Below, piece after piece: positions 13,336-24,419 of a stretch of DNA of 64,000 nt. The notes beneath the pieces are model-generated. The model saw nothing but the letters and a program-made list of their open reading frames with translations, was not told the origin of the DNA and made no database searches. This DNA comes from Loxodes magnus (Eukaryota > Ciliophora > Karyorelictea > Loxodida > Loxodidae): the NCBI GenBank assembly GCA_946699065.1, contig CAMPDV010000007.1, positions 1,240,001 through 1,304,000 of the forward strand, read 5' to 3'. A program made the position numbers and the translations under genes. The first letter of the stretch is position 1; the number at the start of each line of letters is the position of its first letter.

Positions 13336-13419
13336 TTCTATTATTATTATATCTCAGAATAACGTTTAATAGACTATTTGCAAAAAATATGGAACACTTA
13401 AATCATAGCTTCTCAAAAG

Positions 13420-14270
13420 GCAATAATTCTAAAATGTTATATTGCCAATTAAAAATAAATTCCTCTGGAGTTAATGAGGAAAGCAAGAATCAATTGTTAA
13501 CTCGTTTAAGCCAAGTGAGGATGATACCTTCTACTAATTAGGATTAAAGAAATTTAATTAGCTTTGAAGTAATCTTAGTTATTAAATATGGAGTTTTAAA
13601 TTAAAAAATCTCATTATATATGGTCTATGAATTAAAAAGCCAGTAAAAATTATGGACTTATCTAGACCTACTAAAACCTATTATTTTATCTATAAAATTC
13701 TTTTCATGTAATGAACACAAACAAATACAATAGCCATTTATATATAAGATGTAGTTCATATATTAGCAGAAATTATAGTCTTTTAAGAGAAGTTTATTAT
13801 ATATACTCATATCATTCTCAGATTCATGAAAAAGTGCTGATTTCTTAGCTTTTTTTGCGATTCTTCTTAAAATTGTTGACTGAAGTATTTAGCTAAATTA
13901 GATGACGTAATAATTCCATTAAATTTTTTATATCATATAGATAAACTCTATTATCTACTGGTGTAGAAATATGTGCATATCAAATCATTCAGGTACTATT
14001 AAAAATGTGACTTTCTTATGTATTACTCTTTTATCCACATACTCTCAAACTATTCTTAATTTTTTAGAAATTTCCGGGGTATTCAAGAGAACTGAAAGTC
14101 GCTTTAGCATTTTACTTGAAATTGCAGCTTGAATCTATAATTAAGTTTTAGTTTCTATGGATCTTTCTTGTTCCTTCTTATCTAGGTTTATAAACTATAG
14201 TATGCAAAATAATTTTTCTTAGTTTATAGTAAAAAACTAGAAATAAATACCAAACAAGAACAAGAAGTTG
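13420..14270 (-). CDS. Possible coding region, unidentified (fragmentary)
   Basis: Base composition is less AT-rich than the spacers, and the minus strand reads as hydrophilic, balanced protein: NLDKKEQERSIETKTQ, KMLKRLSVLLNTPEISKKLR, VWEYVDKRVIHKKV, then in another frame ISTPVDNRVYLYDIKNLM and LLRHLIQLNTSVNNF, and further down TWLKRVNNWFLLSSLTPEE. The frame changes are not bridged by any 16-20 nt GT...AG intron I could find, so this may be an eroded gene, a gene with less canonical splicing, or partly chance. No domain is recognised. It lies immediately upstream of the Myb start on the same strand. Coordinates are approximate. Confidence 0.3.
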
Positions 14271-15180
14271 TAAAAGTATTAAAGCTATTAATATACTTTA
14301 CTATTCAATCGTTTTAAGAAGGTATATCAGCTATGTAATAATTATATCTATTTAGATATAACTATGTATCCACTTTTCATTCCTTTAGTCCTTTTTACTA
14401 TGCAATATAACGAAAATAGTATGGAACATATGAAAGTACTTATTATACTTTTAAAGTAATTCAACATATATTAGACTGACTTTAACTAGTTTATCAAGTT
14501 AGGAAATGTTGGCTTTGATTTGATTATACAATTCTCTTTAGTTAAGAGTTACTTTTTAGCTGCCTTCATGCATAATCTAAATATCTTTAATTTAACTGAT
14601 AAATGTGCTATAATTCTCAATACTAAAAATCCTTTAACTTCTTTATTTAATTGTGAACTTAAGAAAACTACTAAAACTATCTCCACACATATAAAATAAT
14701 AACCATAGAATGAGTAAATATAGGTATAAAATCTGAAAGGGTAACTATTTGAATTGAATGTAAAGTTGGCTTAGTCTAATATTATAGCTATAAATATAAT
14801 TTGAAAGTAAAATAAAAGCAATCAATGCTAAATAATATGTTATGCTTAATACCTAATAAGTAATTAAAATTTACTTAAACTGTTCCTTATCAAGGGATAG
14901 ATTGAGCTTTGCATTTGATTAATTCTTCTTTATTTCTTCTTTCTTCATATCAAAGGTAATTTAACCTCTATCGATTATAAATACTTATATCATTCTTATT
15001 TTTATTTAAAACTTAAAGAAATTTAGAAAGCTAGTGTAAGGCTTTATATTTAAACATTAGTTAGTTGAAATTAAAATTAAAGGATTATATCAATTGCTTA
15101 GATAATCAAATACTTTTAATATCATTTGCAAGAGAAGGGAAAGATAAGAGTGCTTAGTTAATTACTTTGCTCAATCTAAT
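14271..15180. other. Intergenic spacer
   Basis: AT-rich DNA with no recognised gene or element on either strand. Confidence 0.5.
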
Positions 15181-16169
15181 TGTTACAACTACAATTTAGT
15201 TATAGGAAATAGATTTATTGCTGTACTCTTTTTAAGTATGAAGGATAAAGTTATAAGGATACTAATAAACTATATGGCCTATTAACTTTTAACTATGATC
15301 CTTCTAATATTTCAGTTTCAATAGGAAACTTTACCTTCGAAGAATATGATGTAAAAAATAAATAGAAATTTAACAGTATCAAATATAGTTAATTGAAAGT
15401 ATTATGATAGACAAAGCAAAATAAAAGAAACTGCTAGAGAAATTCAACTAAACTCAGTTAATTATTTTAAATAGGGCATTTAACCTAATCAAAGTTAAAT
15501 ATTCTGACAAAAATTATTAAATGCAAGAAGTTGATGAAAAAGAAAAGGCAACTAATACTAAAAATTATTATCAAATAGTAATGATAAGAGTAGTGAATCA
15601 GAGCCCAGTTAATATACTATAATTCTAATTTGAATAAATAATAAATAATTAATAATTAAGTATAAAATTTTGCTAATTTTCTTAATTGTTTGGTTGGCTT
15701 ATTTAAAGGAAAAGAGACAAAAATGATTTTATAAAAGGAAGTTTTGAAGATTTAGCATATAAATATTAAGATGAATCATATGTCTAGTTGTTACCTATCT
15801 ATATTTTATAGACAAAATAAATTTATCTTACTTAAAATTAAGAGAGAAGAGTCTTTATTTATTGAATTTTTAATAATTAGCTTTGTAAACATCTAACTTT
15901 ATTATATAGTAAAGATTTGAAACTGTTGCATCAATTAAGATAAAATAGGTTAGTAAAAAAGATAAGTACTAGAAATTACAAAATAGGATTTTAATTTAAG
16001 AATAACTGAAGATAAAAAATAATTTCACAAGAGTGATAAAATGAAAACCATTGCAGATAAAATTTATAGGAAAGATAGTGTAAATTTCTTTATTACAAGG
16101 GTTCAAAATATCTTATTTTGTGAAAGATGAATTTAGATTAAAGAGACTGAAGATTAAGAGTTGGATTGA
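15181..16169 (+). CDS. Possible multi-exon gene, unidentified
   Basis: Several plus-strand patches read like real protein separated by frame changes: KYEGQSYKDTNKLYGLLTF then NYDPSNISVSIGNFTFEEYD (15233-15352), LLSNSNDKSSESEPS (near 15560-15610), KNDFIKGSFEDLAYKYQDES (near 15720-15780), and a convincing 3' part, ITEDKKQFHKSDKMKTIADK to ETEDQELD ending at tandem TGA TGA (16167-16172). The gene converges on the SLC6 gene, leaving about 50 nt between stops. I could not define all introns, and no family is recognised. The 3' portion from about 15960 is the best supported; the 5' limit is a guess. Confidence 0.35.
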
Positions 16170-16219
16170 TGAAATAATAAAAATAAACAAATTACTAAAT
16201 TATAATTAAAGCACAATAC

Positions 16220-17863
16220 TCAGTAATTTAATCCATTCAAACTATGATTACGTTCCTTTTCACTTTGATTGCTAAATTTAGGTAATTCTAGCTTAAATAA
16301 AAATTAATCCTAAACTAAAGGATCGTTACCTTCACTCTTCTATTTGTCATCATGCTTTTTATTCATAACAAGATAATAAGCAATAGGAATAAACCCTATT
16401 AAAGTTAGTATTACTGCTACTACTTAATATCACCAAGTTAATCCATTATCTCGTAAAGGTCCCAAAGGATGATCTGCTTCGTCGATAATAGAAAAGATAA
16501 GAATCAAAATTAACACTAAGAATACAACTTTTCGTAATAGAATTTTTATTCACTTTGGTATCCTTTTACCAGTATTTTTGTAGATTAAGAACTCCATGTA
16601 GCTAAGATTGAAAAATCATACAATAGCTACTAGTTCCGCTAGCAAGATAGCTATTTAAATTAGAAAATTAACATAACGATCAGCAGTGTACAAAATATAA
16701 AGCCCACTTTATGTTATTAAAATAAGTCCGAGGCAAAAACAAACGGAGCTTATTAAAAGACTGGTAAATCATCTTGGCATAGTTTGCTTCTTAAAAATAA
16801 TCAAATTATTAGATTCAAGATGATTAATTAATGTTTCTATTAACGCTGTCATTGTATTAAGCCCAAATAGTATTAAAGAAAGAAAAAATATGACAGAGAA
16901 TAAATTACTTGCAGGTAACAAGTCGAGGGCTGCAGGAAATGCTATAAATGAAAGTTCGGGACCTTTTAAATCCAAGTCTTCGATATGAATTCCATATTCA
17001 TAAGCTTCGTGTCCTAATGTACTAACTAAAGAGGTACATACTATAATATTTATAATTGTTGTAATCGATGGAATTACTATGGCGAATGCTTTTATATCTC
17101 ATTTAATATCTCTTAAGCCAAAGAAAACTATATGGATTCCAGTTGCAAGGCTGTTTGCGAAAATAGCTTCGTTTAAAGCAAATCTTCATGAAGTTAAGTC
17201 TCAAAAAGTGTCTCATGAAACATCATAGATAACTTCTAATCCTTCCTTAGCATTTTCTAAAGTTAAGCTTCTTATGAATATTATGAAGATTAAAACCAAA
17301 GATAGAGGAACTGTTACCATTATAATTTTACCTGTACATTTTATTCCGTTAAGTACAGATAAAAATACAATAATTCAGGATATAGCAAAGCAAAGAAGTA
17401 AAAACCCAGGAATATACCCGATATCATTAGGATCATCAGTTAAATGTAAAATTTCCTCGTTAAAATACTGAATTTCTGAATTTATTTAATCTTCATTTGG
17501 ATCATCGACGGTTCAAGGAAGAGGAGATTCAAAAGATTTAAAAAAGAAGGCAATAGAATAAGACATAAGAACTGCTTAATATGTTACTATGCAGGTACAT
17601 AAAATAATTTGAGCAATACCTACTCCTTTGAGTTTTGGATGAACGAAAGCCAAAGCTTGACTAGGTGCTTTCCTCAGCATTTATCCAATGCTACATTCTA
17701 AATAAAACATAGGCATAACCACAAAAATCGTACATAAAATATATTAAACGATAAATGAGCCGTCACCATAAGTATAGCACATATAAGGAAATCTTCACAC
17801 ATTTCCATATCCAATACAGTATCCTATAACCAGCATTCAAAATTAAAAGTCTTAGTACTTCAT
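16220..17863 (-). CDS. SLC6-type Na+-coupled neurotransmitter/amino-acid symporter
   Basis: Integral membrane carrier using the sodium gradient to import an amine or amino acid; substrate unknown. ATG 17863, TGA 16222-16220, 547 residues, no introns. TM1 carries GYGNVWRFPY (residues 18-27), the family hallmark that forms the Na+ and substrate sites, with Trp23 encoded by TGA. TM2 has MPMFYLECSIGQ, TM6 region WRFALNEAIFANSLATGI, the loop before TM8 has GPELSFIAFPAAL, and TM8 LFGLNTMTALIETL. About 12 hydrophobic spans are visible, followed by a polar tail (NKKHDDKQKSEGNDPL) that fits a cytosolic C-terminus. The protein starts almost directly at TM1, so the usual cytosolic N-terminus is only about 8 residues; an upstream exon cannot be excluded. 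Eleven or more Trp are TGA, giving strong support for the code. Confidence 0.94.
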
Positions 17864-18265
17864 TTTTAATTAAAAAGAAATAATAGCAATAATTTAATTT
17901 AAAGAATTCCCTTCTCTTAATATCCCTCATTTATCACCAACTATATCATTTATTGCTTTATAATTCTAGTTCTTTTTACCTTTATAATAAGAAATTTACT
18001 TGTTCTTTTTAAAGTTTAACCCTTTGAAAAAATACTTATTTCATAAAACTATTGGAAGTACTAAAATTAGATAATTACTTAATATTTTCATAATGATTAA
18101 AGAATAGGGAAACTAATTAAAACTAAGCAAGTATACCCATAAATAATTGCACTTTCTCTTCTAATTAATAAGGCTTCAAGCTTTTTAGCTTAACTCTTAG
18201 TATTAACATTAGATTTAAGTTGTATTAAATTCATACTAAATTGAAAAGTAGAAGTAAAGTAAAAC
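17864..18265. other. Intergenic spacer (divergent promoters)
   Basis: Short AT-rich gap upstream of both the SLC6 gene (minus) and a small plus-strand gene. No specific promoter element recognised. Confidence 0.45.
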
Positions 18266-18598
18266 ATGAGAATATATTTATTCTTGGTAGCTTAAAGAGA
18301 TGGATGGTTACGTTAGTTATACAAGGAAATAGTAAAATAAGCCAAAAATAAATTTGAGTTTTAGCAAGACTTAGCTTAATTAGTCAAAAGAGCTTTCTAT
18401 CTCTATAATATTAGCTTGAAGATTGTAAGCTTAAGTAATTATTAATAATAGTAATTATTTCCTAGTTAATGTAAGCTTTTACTTTAGTGCAAGAAATTGG
18501 CATATTCATCATCAAAGAAACTAGTATCACTCTAAGAATTGATTTTAAAAAAACTTAGCTTAGGAATAATAATCAGTAAAGCTAACCTTTATATCTGA
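18266..18598 (+). CDS. Small hypothetical protein, weak LYR-like motif
   Basis: ATG 18266 to TGA 18596-18598 gives 110 residues in one frame. The first half reads QRDGWLRQLYKEIVKQAKNK and then FEFQQDLAQLVKRAFYLYN, which resembles the helix and Leu-Tyr-Lys/Arg signature of mitochondrial LYR-motif proteins followed by a basic helix and a Phe. The middle is Gln-rich and might instead contain introns (a 17-nt GTAAGCTTTTACTTTAG lies at about 18472), and the tail is Lys/Leu/Ser-rich. If it is a LYR protein it would act in Fe-S or complex I/III assembly in mitochondria; this is an inference from a short motif only. It lies about 270 nt upstream of the next plus-strand gene. Confidence 0.4.
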
Positions 18599-18872
18599 TC
18601 TTTAACAGAATAATTAGGTAAATATATATAAAGATATAGTTGATTTATGTATAATTAATTAAAAGGGAAATAGTATAAGCAATAGCTAAATAAAATGGCT
18701 ATAGTACAGCTTAGGATTATGATTTAGAAATAATATAATATAATTATTGACAAAATAGCAAAGGAATGTGGCTAAAATTAATTAATAAATGCTTTTACTC
18801 TAAATTGTTAATTTATCTGCTCAATTTTAAAATTTTTACTTATCTAGTTACAAAGTAAATTGTTAGTAAAAG

Positions 18873-19454
18873 ATGGAAGATTTATATTCTGATAAATAAA
18901 ATACTTCAAACTTAACTATCACTAAGAGCAAATCAGTAAAGAATATAATGCTTTCATAGAAGTTAGATTCAAGGAGGAAGGTTAATAAGTTATTGCGGGA
19001 AAAGCATCCATTTGTATAAATGATTATGTTGAAAATGTGCCCGCCAAGTCCTATAATCAAATTAGATGCTGATATAGAGCAATCAAAATAGGGAGATATG
19101 ATTCAATTAAGAAAAGAGAAGTTCGAAATTAATACACCATAGAAGCAATGAAATATGAGCTTTGCTAAATAATCACACTCTTATTAAAATGGAATTGTCT
19201 TTGAAGAATAGAAATAGCTAGAAGAAGCTGTTTCGCCTGATTAATAAAGCAGATTTACTGAATTCTCAAAGTCTTTAAGTACTAGTGCTAAAGAAATCCT
19301 TTTTATGAAAAACAAAGATAATATAAGTTGCGTTCCGAGTGGATAAGCACATGTTGATTTTGCTAAAGTAGAGGAATCTTCAATAATGAAAAAGAGAAAG
19401 GCTACACTTTTAAGCAAACTCTCATAAGATTGCTACGACAGCGGCAATCTTTGA
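18873..19454 (+). CDS. Hypothetical Ser/Lys-rich protein
   Basis: ATG 18873 to TGA 19452-19454, 193 residues without introns. The text is hydrophilic and of even composition (LTITKSKSVKNIML, KLDSRRKVNKLLREKHPFV, KMCPPSPIIKLDADIEQSK, RFTEFSKSLSTSAKEILF, CVPSGQAHVDFAKVEESS), far from the noise seen in spacers, so I regard it as a real gene. It is rich in Ser, Lys, Gln and Glu with few hydrophobic runs and probably mostly disordered. Several Ser/Thr next to basic or Pro residues could be phosphorylation sites. No domain or family is recognised and the neighbours give no functional hint. Confidence 0.65.
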
Positions 19455-19933
19455 TTATCCTGAAATTTTAATGCTAGTTTAATTGAGTTAAATTATCTCT
19501 ATTTGCCTTTCAGATTTCAAAAATCAAACTTTCCTAAGCTCTAATGAATTATCTCCTTATTTCTATTCTTAAAAATTAAATATTAAAGCTATAATGTTCA
19601 AATTTTAATATTCTTAGCTAAAAAAGAAGGATAAATATAAGAAACTCCTTTTACATTAAGGATTGAGGGTAATTTGAACATATTGTCTTGAAAAATATAA
19701 ATAATCTTCTATTAACTTGACTATTCTAAATCCTTTTTGAAGCAAATATCTTAGAATAATAATATTTATGAAATAAAGTGCTTCATTAGCTAATTAAATG
19801 AGTAGTTTGTAAGAGATTAGTTATTTACCCAAAGGAAAAGATTTGATTTAAAAATGATATAGAATGAGGATATTGTATAATATGGTTTAAATTTAAAAGC
19901 TACTTATTTGAATCTTTCTTATTTATAATTATT
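19455..19933. other. Intergenic spacer
   Basis: AT-rich interval upstream of the Nudix gene. Nothing recognised; probably contains that gene's promoter. Confidence 0.45.
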
Positions 19934-20981
19934 ATGTCACGAGAATATTTCCAAGTTTATTAATTTGCCGTGGTTGTTTGTCGACATCCTGTACTAAAGA
20001 AATGGTTAGCTGTTAAAGAAATTTAAAATTAGGGATGATGACTTCCAGCAGGAATGGTTGATCCTGGGGAAGATTTTTAGACAGCTGCTTTGAGAGAAAC
20101 TATGGAGGAAGCAGGAGTAGATGTAAACTTAATGGGAATTTTAAGAGTGGAGTATTCTTTAATTGGTAAAAATACAAGTAGGATGAGAGTTATATATTTT
20201 GCAGAACCTAAAGATTTAAATAAAAAGCCTAAAGATTGAAGTGATAAAGAAAGTGATGAAGCTAGATGAGTAACTTTATAAGATTTGGAATAGTTTTCAA
20301 AAGAATCTCCTGGATTGAGAGGATATGAATTAGTTGAGTGAGCTATGTACTTAGAAGGCGGAGGTTTGATTTACCCATTAAGCTTTTTTTCAAAAGAAGG
20401 AGAAGAGATAATTGATTTTAAAACAGGCAAAATCACAAGAGATTAATAGTCGTTTACCATTTAATAATTAGACCAACGGCCAGTTCCAAGATCTAGTGTT
20501 TAATAGGAATTTACGTTAAAAACATTGTTAGACGGTATTTTAAATGGAAGAGCAGATATAGTTGAATAGTGCATAAGATAAGGTGTAGATATAAATGAAA
20601 GAATTAACGTGAAAAAATGAACTCCTTTATAATTTGCAGTTAGAAATAAATAAGATTAATGTGTTACTATTCTTCTTTAAGCCAATGCTGATTTGAATTT
20701 GCTGACACATGTAGGTAGAAGTGTAATGCACATGGCTGCCTAAAGCAATCCATTTATATGTAATATATGTATCGAAAAATGCAAAGAAACAAATTAGCTC
20801 TATTTGATAAATTAGCAAGATTTTGAAGGAGAATCCCCCTTACATTGAGCCGCAAGAAATTCTTAAAAAGGTAATTTAGTTACTTTTAGGCGCATTTTGG
20901 TAGTTACTTGTAGCAGCTGGAGCTGATCCCAATATAAAAAATAGAGAAGGAATAACTCCTGAACAGTTAGCAAATTCTTGA
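19934..20981 (+). CDS. Nudix hydrolase with C-terminal ankyrin repeats
   Basis: Hydrolyses a nucleoside-diphosphate-linked substrate; the exact one is unknown. ATG 19934, TGA 20979-20981, 342 residues after one 19-nt intron (20871-20889, GTAATTTAGTTACTTTTAG). The N-terminal Nudix fold has GWWLPAG followed by the complete Nudix box, residues 40-62: Gly40, Glu46, Arg54-Glu55, Glu58-Glu59 and Gly61 in the G-x5-E-x7-REUXEEXGU spacing, so catalysis should be intact. Trp35 and Trp36 are two consecutive TGA codons (20036-20041). From about residue 195 there are four ankyrin-like units (VDINERINVKKWTPLQFAV, ADLNLLTHVGRSVMHMAA, FEGESPLHWAARNSQKGAF, ADPNIKNREGITPEQLANS). NUDT12 combines the same domains in the opposite order. 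The gene converges on the K+ channel with about 40 nt between ends. Confidence 0.93.
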
Positions 20982-21021
20982 TAAATTATAAAAATTTTAT
21001 TAATTTAGATAATAAAAATTA

Positions 21022-22751
21022 TTACTTTTTCTCATTAGAACTCTCACTTTCATTGCTTGAAGAGCTACTACTTTCAGAATTTTTTGAATCTACAGATTCT
21101 CCACCCATAAGCTAAACAGTCATTGTTATCTTCTGCGCTTAAAAAAGCATTTCATTTAATTAAGTCTGCAAATTTATTATTTGTTCATGCATCTATTTTT
21201 ACTCGTCCTACTTTTCTTCATCTAAATTAAAGAATTACTGCATAAAGCATCTAAGTTTTCAGGCTTTTCAAAGCTTTCCAAGCAAGCCCTGAATTCCTTC
21301 ATAAAATGTTTCCTTCTTTCATTTGCAATTTCTTCCAAATATTCTTTTGCTTATATATACCTTTCTAATAACTCCAGTAATCCTTCTTTAGAAATCGCAA
21401 CTGATTGCAAGCCTTCATTTCCAGCCTTAATATCATACACGGGGATACACTGAAGTAGAATATAATGCTCTCCAAAAAAGGATCTTTTAGGCAAGAGAAG
21501 AAAAGGATGGCTTTGATACATAAATAAAGCTTCTCCTTCCATAATTAAAAAAACCTATTGAACTTCTTATCCTGTTTTAATTATATACTCATCAGCTTCA
21601 AAGTTTCTAGGCATTAGCCGCAGCACAAACTCATTTCTGAACTCTTACTCCGATTTTCCGAAGAAATTATCAAAGAATTAGAAAAGATCTCCATAAATAT
21701 GTTAGAGTACATTGAATTTTAACTCATGAGGAAGGTATTAAATTATCTTTTTCATAAAGCTACAATCTTAAGCTCATAAATCATGGAAGTAATCCATTAT
21801 TTCAGTCTATAGTTTTTAAGGCAAAGCTACTGTAGGGTTTGCTTCATCAAGTTTTACTAATCAAAGTTCAATTTGTTCTAGTTTTGATTACTGCTGCTAT
21901 GTCATTGCCTAAATCATGCTAGTTACTGCACCCAAAAGATATCCAAAAAAACTCATGCCGACGAACTAAGCGACTATGACAAAAATTATTTGTGAACTTG
22001 TTTTGGGACTAATATCCCCAAAGCCAACACTAGTAAAGGTAGTTAAAATGAAATAAATACTTGTAATATAAGACATTTCACTATCATCTTCAGTAAAGCT
22101 TCATATGTAGTGCCAAAAGCAGGCAAATATATGAGTGGTGAGAAACAAAGCTATTATAAACCTAGAAAATCGACCAACTTAAGAATCAATATCAACCGTT
22201 AGTAGTCTGTTTATTCTAAAAAGCTTTGGAAGTCTAAGCAATCTACCAAGCTTCGCGAAGAAGAAAGATCCCGACATAATATAAAAAGGAAAAGTACTAA
22301 CTAAGTCAATACAAAACCATCCTGTCAAATAATTTTTAGCAATCTATCTACAATCATCAATCACATGAACATCATCTATAAAAGCCATTAAAAACATTCT
22401 TAATATAATATCTATCATAAATATTGTATCAAAAGCAAGTTCTAAAGCTAATCAAGTACCTTCTGTTTTTTCATCGAATCCTATCCTATAAGGAACCATA
22501 ATTGCAAAGTAAAATACAAGAATTGCTATCAAAAAATCTCAGAATTTTTTTACTTTGGAATCTGGATAAATCATAAAACGCTTTCTCTTAAATTTAGAAA
22601 GTTCAGTAGAAGAAACTTTGCCATATATAGTTTCCTGTTCAATCTTCTTAAAAAATTAAGCTCCAAAATTTACTCTAATCAAATTAAGCCTCTATCATCT
22701 AGCCAAAGCTAACACTTTTCTATCTTTAGTAGCAGGTAAAGGAAATTCCAT
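21022..22751 (-). CDS. Voltage-gated/cyclic-nucleotide-type K+ channel (EAG/CNG-like)
   Basis: Six-span potassium channel of the ciliary or plasma membrane. ATG 22751; 570 residues with one 17-nt intron near the C-terminus (minus strand GTAATTCTTTAATTTAG, about 21222-21238). S1 begins FWDFLIAILVFYFAIMVPY, S2 and S3 follow (LAFDTIFMIDIILRMF; GWFCIDLVSTFPFYIM), S4 is LGRLLRLPRLFRINRLL, and the pore reads YFILTTFTSVGFGDISP, an EAG-like variant of TVGYGD. Then a C-linker (KLQTEIMDYFHDLW) and a beta-rich region that ends in a cyclic-nucleotide-binding fold (DEYIIKTGQEVQQVFLIMEG). The classical phosphate-binding cassette is not obvious, so ligand binding is doubtful. The tail is acidic and Ser-rich (SSSSSSNESESSNEKK) and is followed by TAA TAA; no TGA follows in any frame for a long way, so TAA seems to stop here. 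Confidence 0.9.
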
Positions 22752-23642
22752 TTTAATATTTATAACTTTAGTTTTCAAATTACAATTCAATAAAAAACTT
22801 CACAAAATAAGTCTATATAGCTTTCAAACTGCTTATATATGCCATTACCTCCTAACTATTCTCACAAAGCAGGTAATAATAAGTGTAAAAGCTCATTAAA
22901 TTAATATCTTATATAATAATCAGTTGCATAACAATTAAGCTCTAAGTATTAACTAAGCAACTAATAAAATAATGGATATAATGGATTTAATTAACTATTA
23001 ATTACTTTATTCATATGCCTTTTCACTTGTAAATAAGGCTTATAACCTTTCTAATTTATATAATACTTTAAAAGAAAACAAACTAATATTATAATAATTG
23101 TTTAGTATAATTAATTTACCTTTACTTAAACAAATCAATTAAGATCTAATATGCCTCAACATTTTTGCTTTACATACATTAAGAACATTTTTATAACCTT
23201 ACGGTAAATATTTTATAAATAGCAATCTTACTTTACAATTTAAACAACCCTTTATAGCCGCATTGCTTTAAATAACTTATAAACTCTTAAATCTAAACTG
23301 GTTATAAATTAAATAAGCATCTTAACTATTTGGAGGTATATTAAATATTAGTATCTAAGATTAAAAATAGAAGTATTATAGCTTTGATACTATATAATGG
23401 TAAATATTAATTGCAACTTATTATCTTTTTTAGGATTAAGGCTTAGTCCCTTTTAAACCAGCGTATAGCTATGAAACTATCTTTCTATACCCATTGCTTA
23501 TTATTATATATATGTATTACTTTTTTAGAATATCCTATATACTTTTTATATAAATATTAGTGATTAATTGAGTTGATATAAAAGAGATTAAGAGTAAGGT
23601 ACAAACTTAGAAGTATAGATATTAGTCTTAAATTTAGAAAAA
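22752..23642. other. Intergenic spacer (divergent promoters)
   Basis: AT-rich DNA upstream of the K+ channel (minus) and the WH1 gene (plus). No element recognised. Confidence 0.5.
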
Positions 23643-24419
23643 ATGATTGATTAATTGTCAATTTAAAACTTTGTAGAGCAACTTTAGAAGTAATTTGAAA
23701 CAGAAAATCCCTATTGCACTATAGTAGCAAATGCTGTAGTGAAAGTGTATATAACAAATAATAAGACTTAATGAGTTTATTAAAGGATAGGAGGTATGCT
23801 AACTCTTTAAATAGATAGAAAATTTAAAACCAACTTCTTTAGACTATATGACTTGAATACTTAAGAGCTTCTATTTGAATATGAACTTTACTATGATTTT
23901 GAGCTACAAAAGTCATAAAACTCTAAATTTGCTTGATTTGATATTCCTGGAACTAATATAGGATTTAGCTTTGCTGAAGAGAAAGATCTTAATTCAATGT
24001 GATAAGCGATACAAATATATAGAAAAACGAAACATGCGAATTAGATAGTGAGCGTTAACTTAACTAGAACTTAAAAATTCTAAAAAAAAGTAAATGCCAC
24101 TTGACCTAGAGAATGCAAAACATTAAACAAAATTAAATACAATGCCCACAAGTAAAAAGTTAATGCTATTTTAATAGGTTAAGAAACTGAAGATCTTTTG
24201 CAAGACGCTAAAGAAATTTCACCAGAAAAGCAAACTAAATCTATAATGCTTATTTTAGAAGAGATTTATAAAATTATAAAATAAAACAAAGCAGATGGGG
24301 ATTATAACTAAAACATTATTAATCCTTAGGATCTGTTTAAACAGCCTGTTTAAAAATTGGAAACTAGACAGAACACTCTTAAAAGATTGAATCCTGTCAA
24401 AGAGCAAGGCTTTAAATGA
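23643..24419 (+). CDS. WH1/EVH1-domain protein (WASP-type)
   Basis: Likely binds proline-rich partners in the cortical or endocytic actin system. ATG 23643, TGA 24417-24419, 258 residues, no introns. The WH1 domain spans about residues 25-135: YCTIVANAVVKVYITNN, TQWVYQRIGGMLTL, NFFRLYDLNTQELLFEYELY, then a FDIPGTNIGFSFAEEKD segment, matching the AVV.LY, Trp, FIRLYD, E-Y and GLNFA-E landmarks of WASP WH1 domains better than those of Dcp1. The remaining 120 residues are basic then Glu/Lys-rich helical. There is no polyproline stretch, CRIB motif or WH2/acidic VCA tail, so it cannot itself activate Arp2/3; it may be a stand-alone WH1 adaptor or have a partner carrying the VCA part. Trp in TQWVY, FAWFD and SMWQA is TGA. 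Confidence 0.87.

Noticed and set aside
23643-24419. Dcp1 (mRNA decapping) as an alternative for the WH1 protein.
   Set aside because: The FRLYDLNTQELLFEYELY and IGFSFAEEKD stretches follow WASP WH1 domains rather than Dcp1, and Dcp1-specific Trp and NR motifs are missing.
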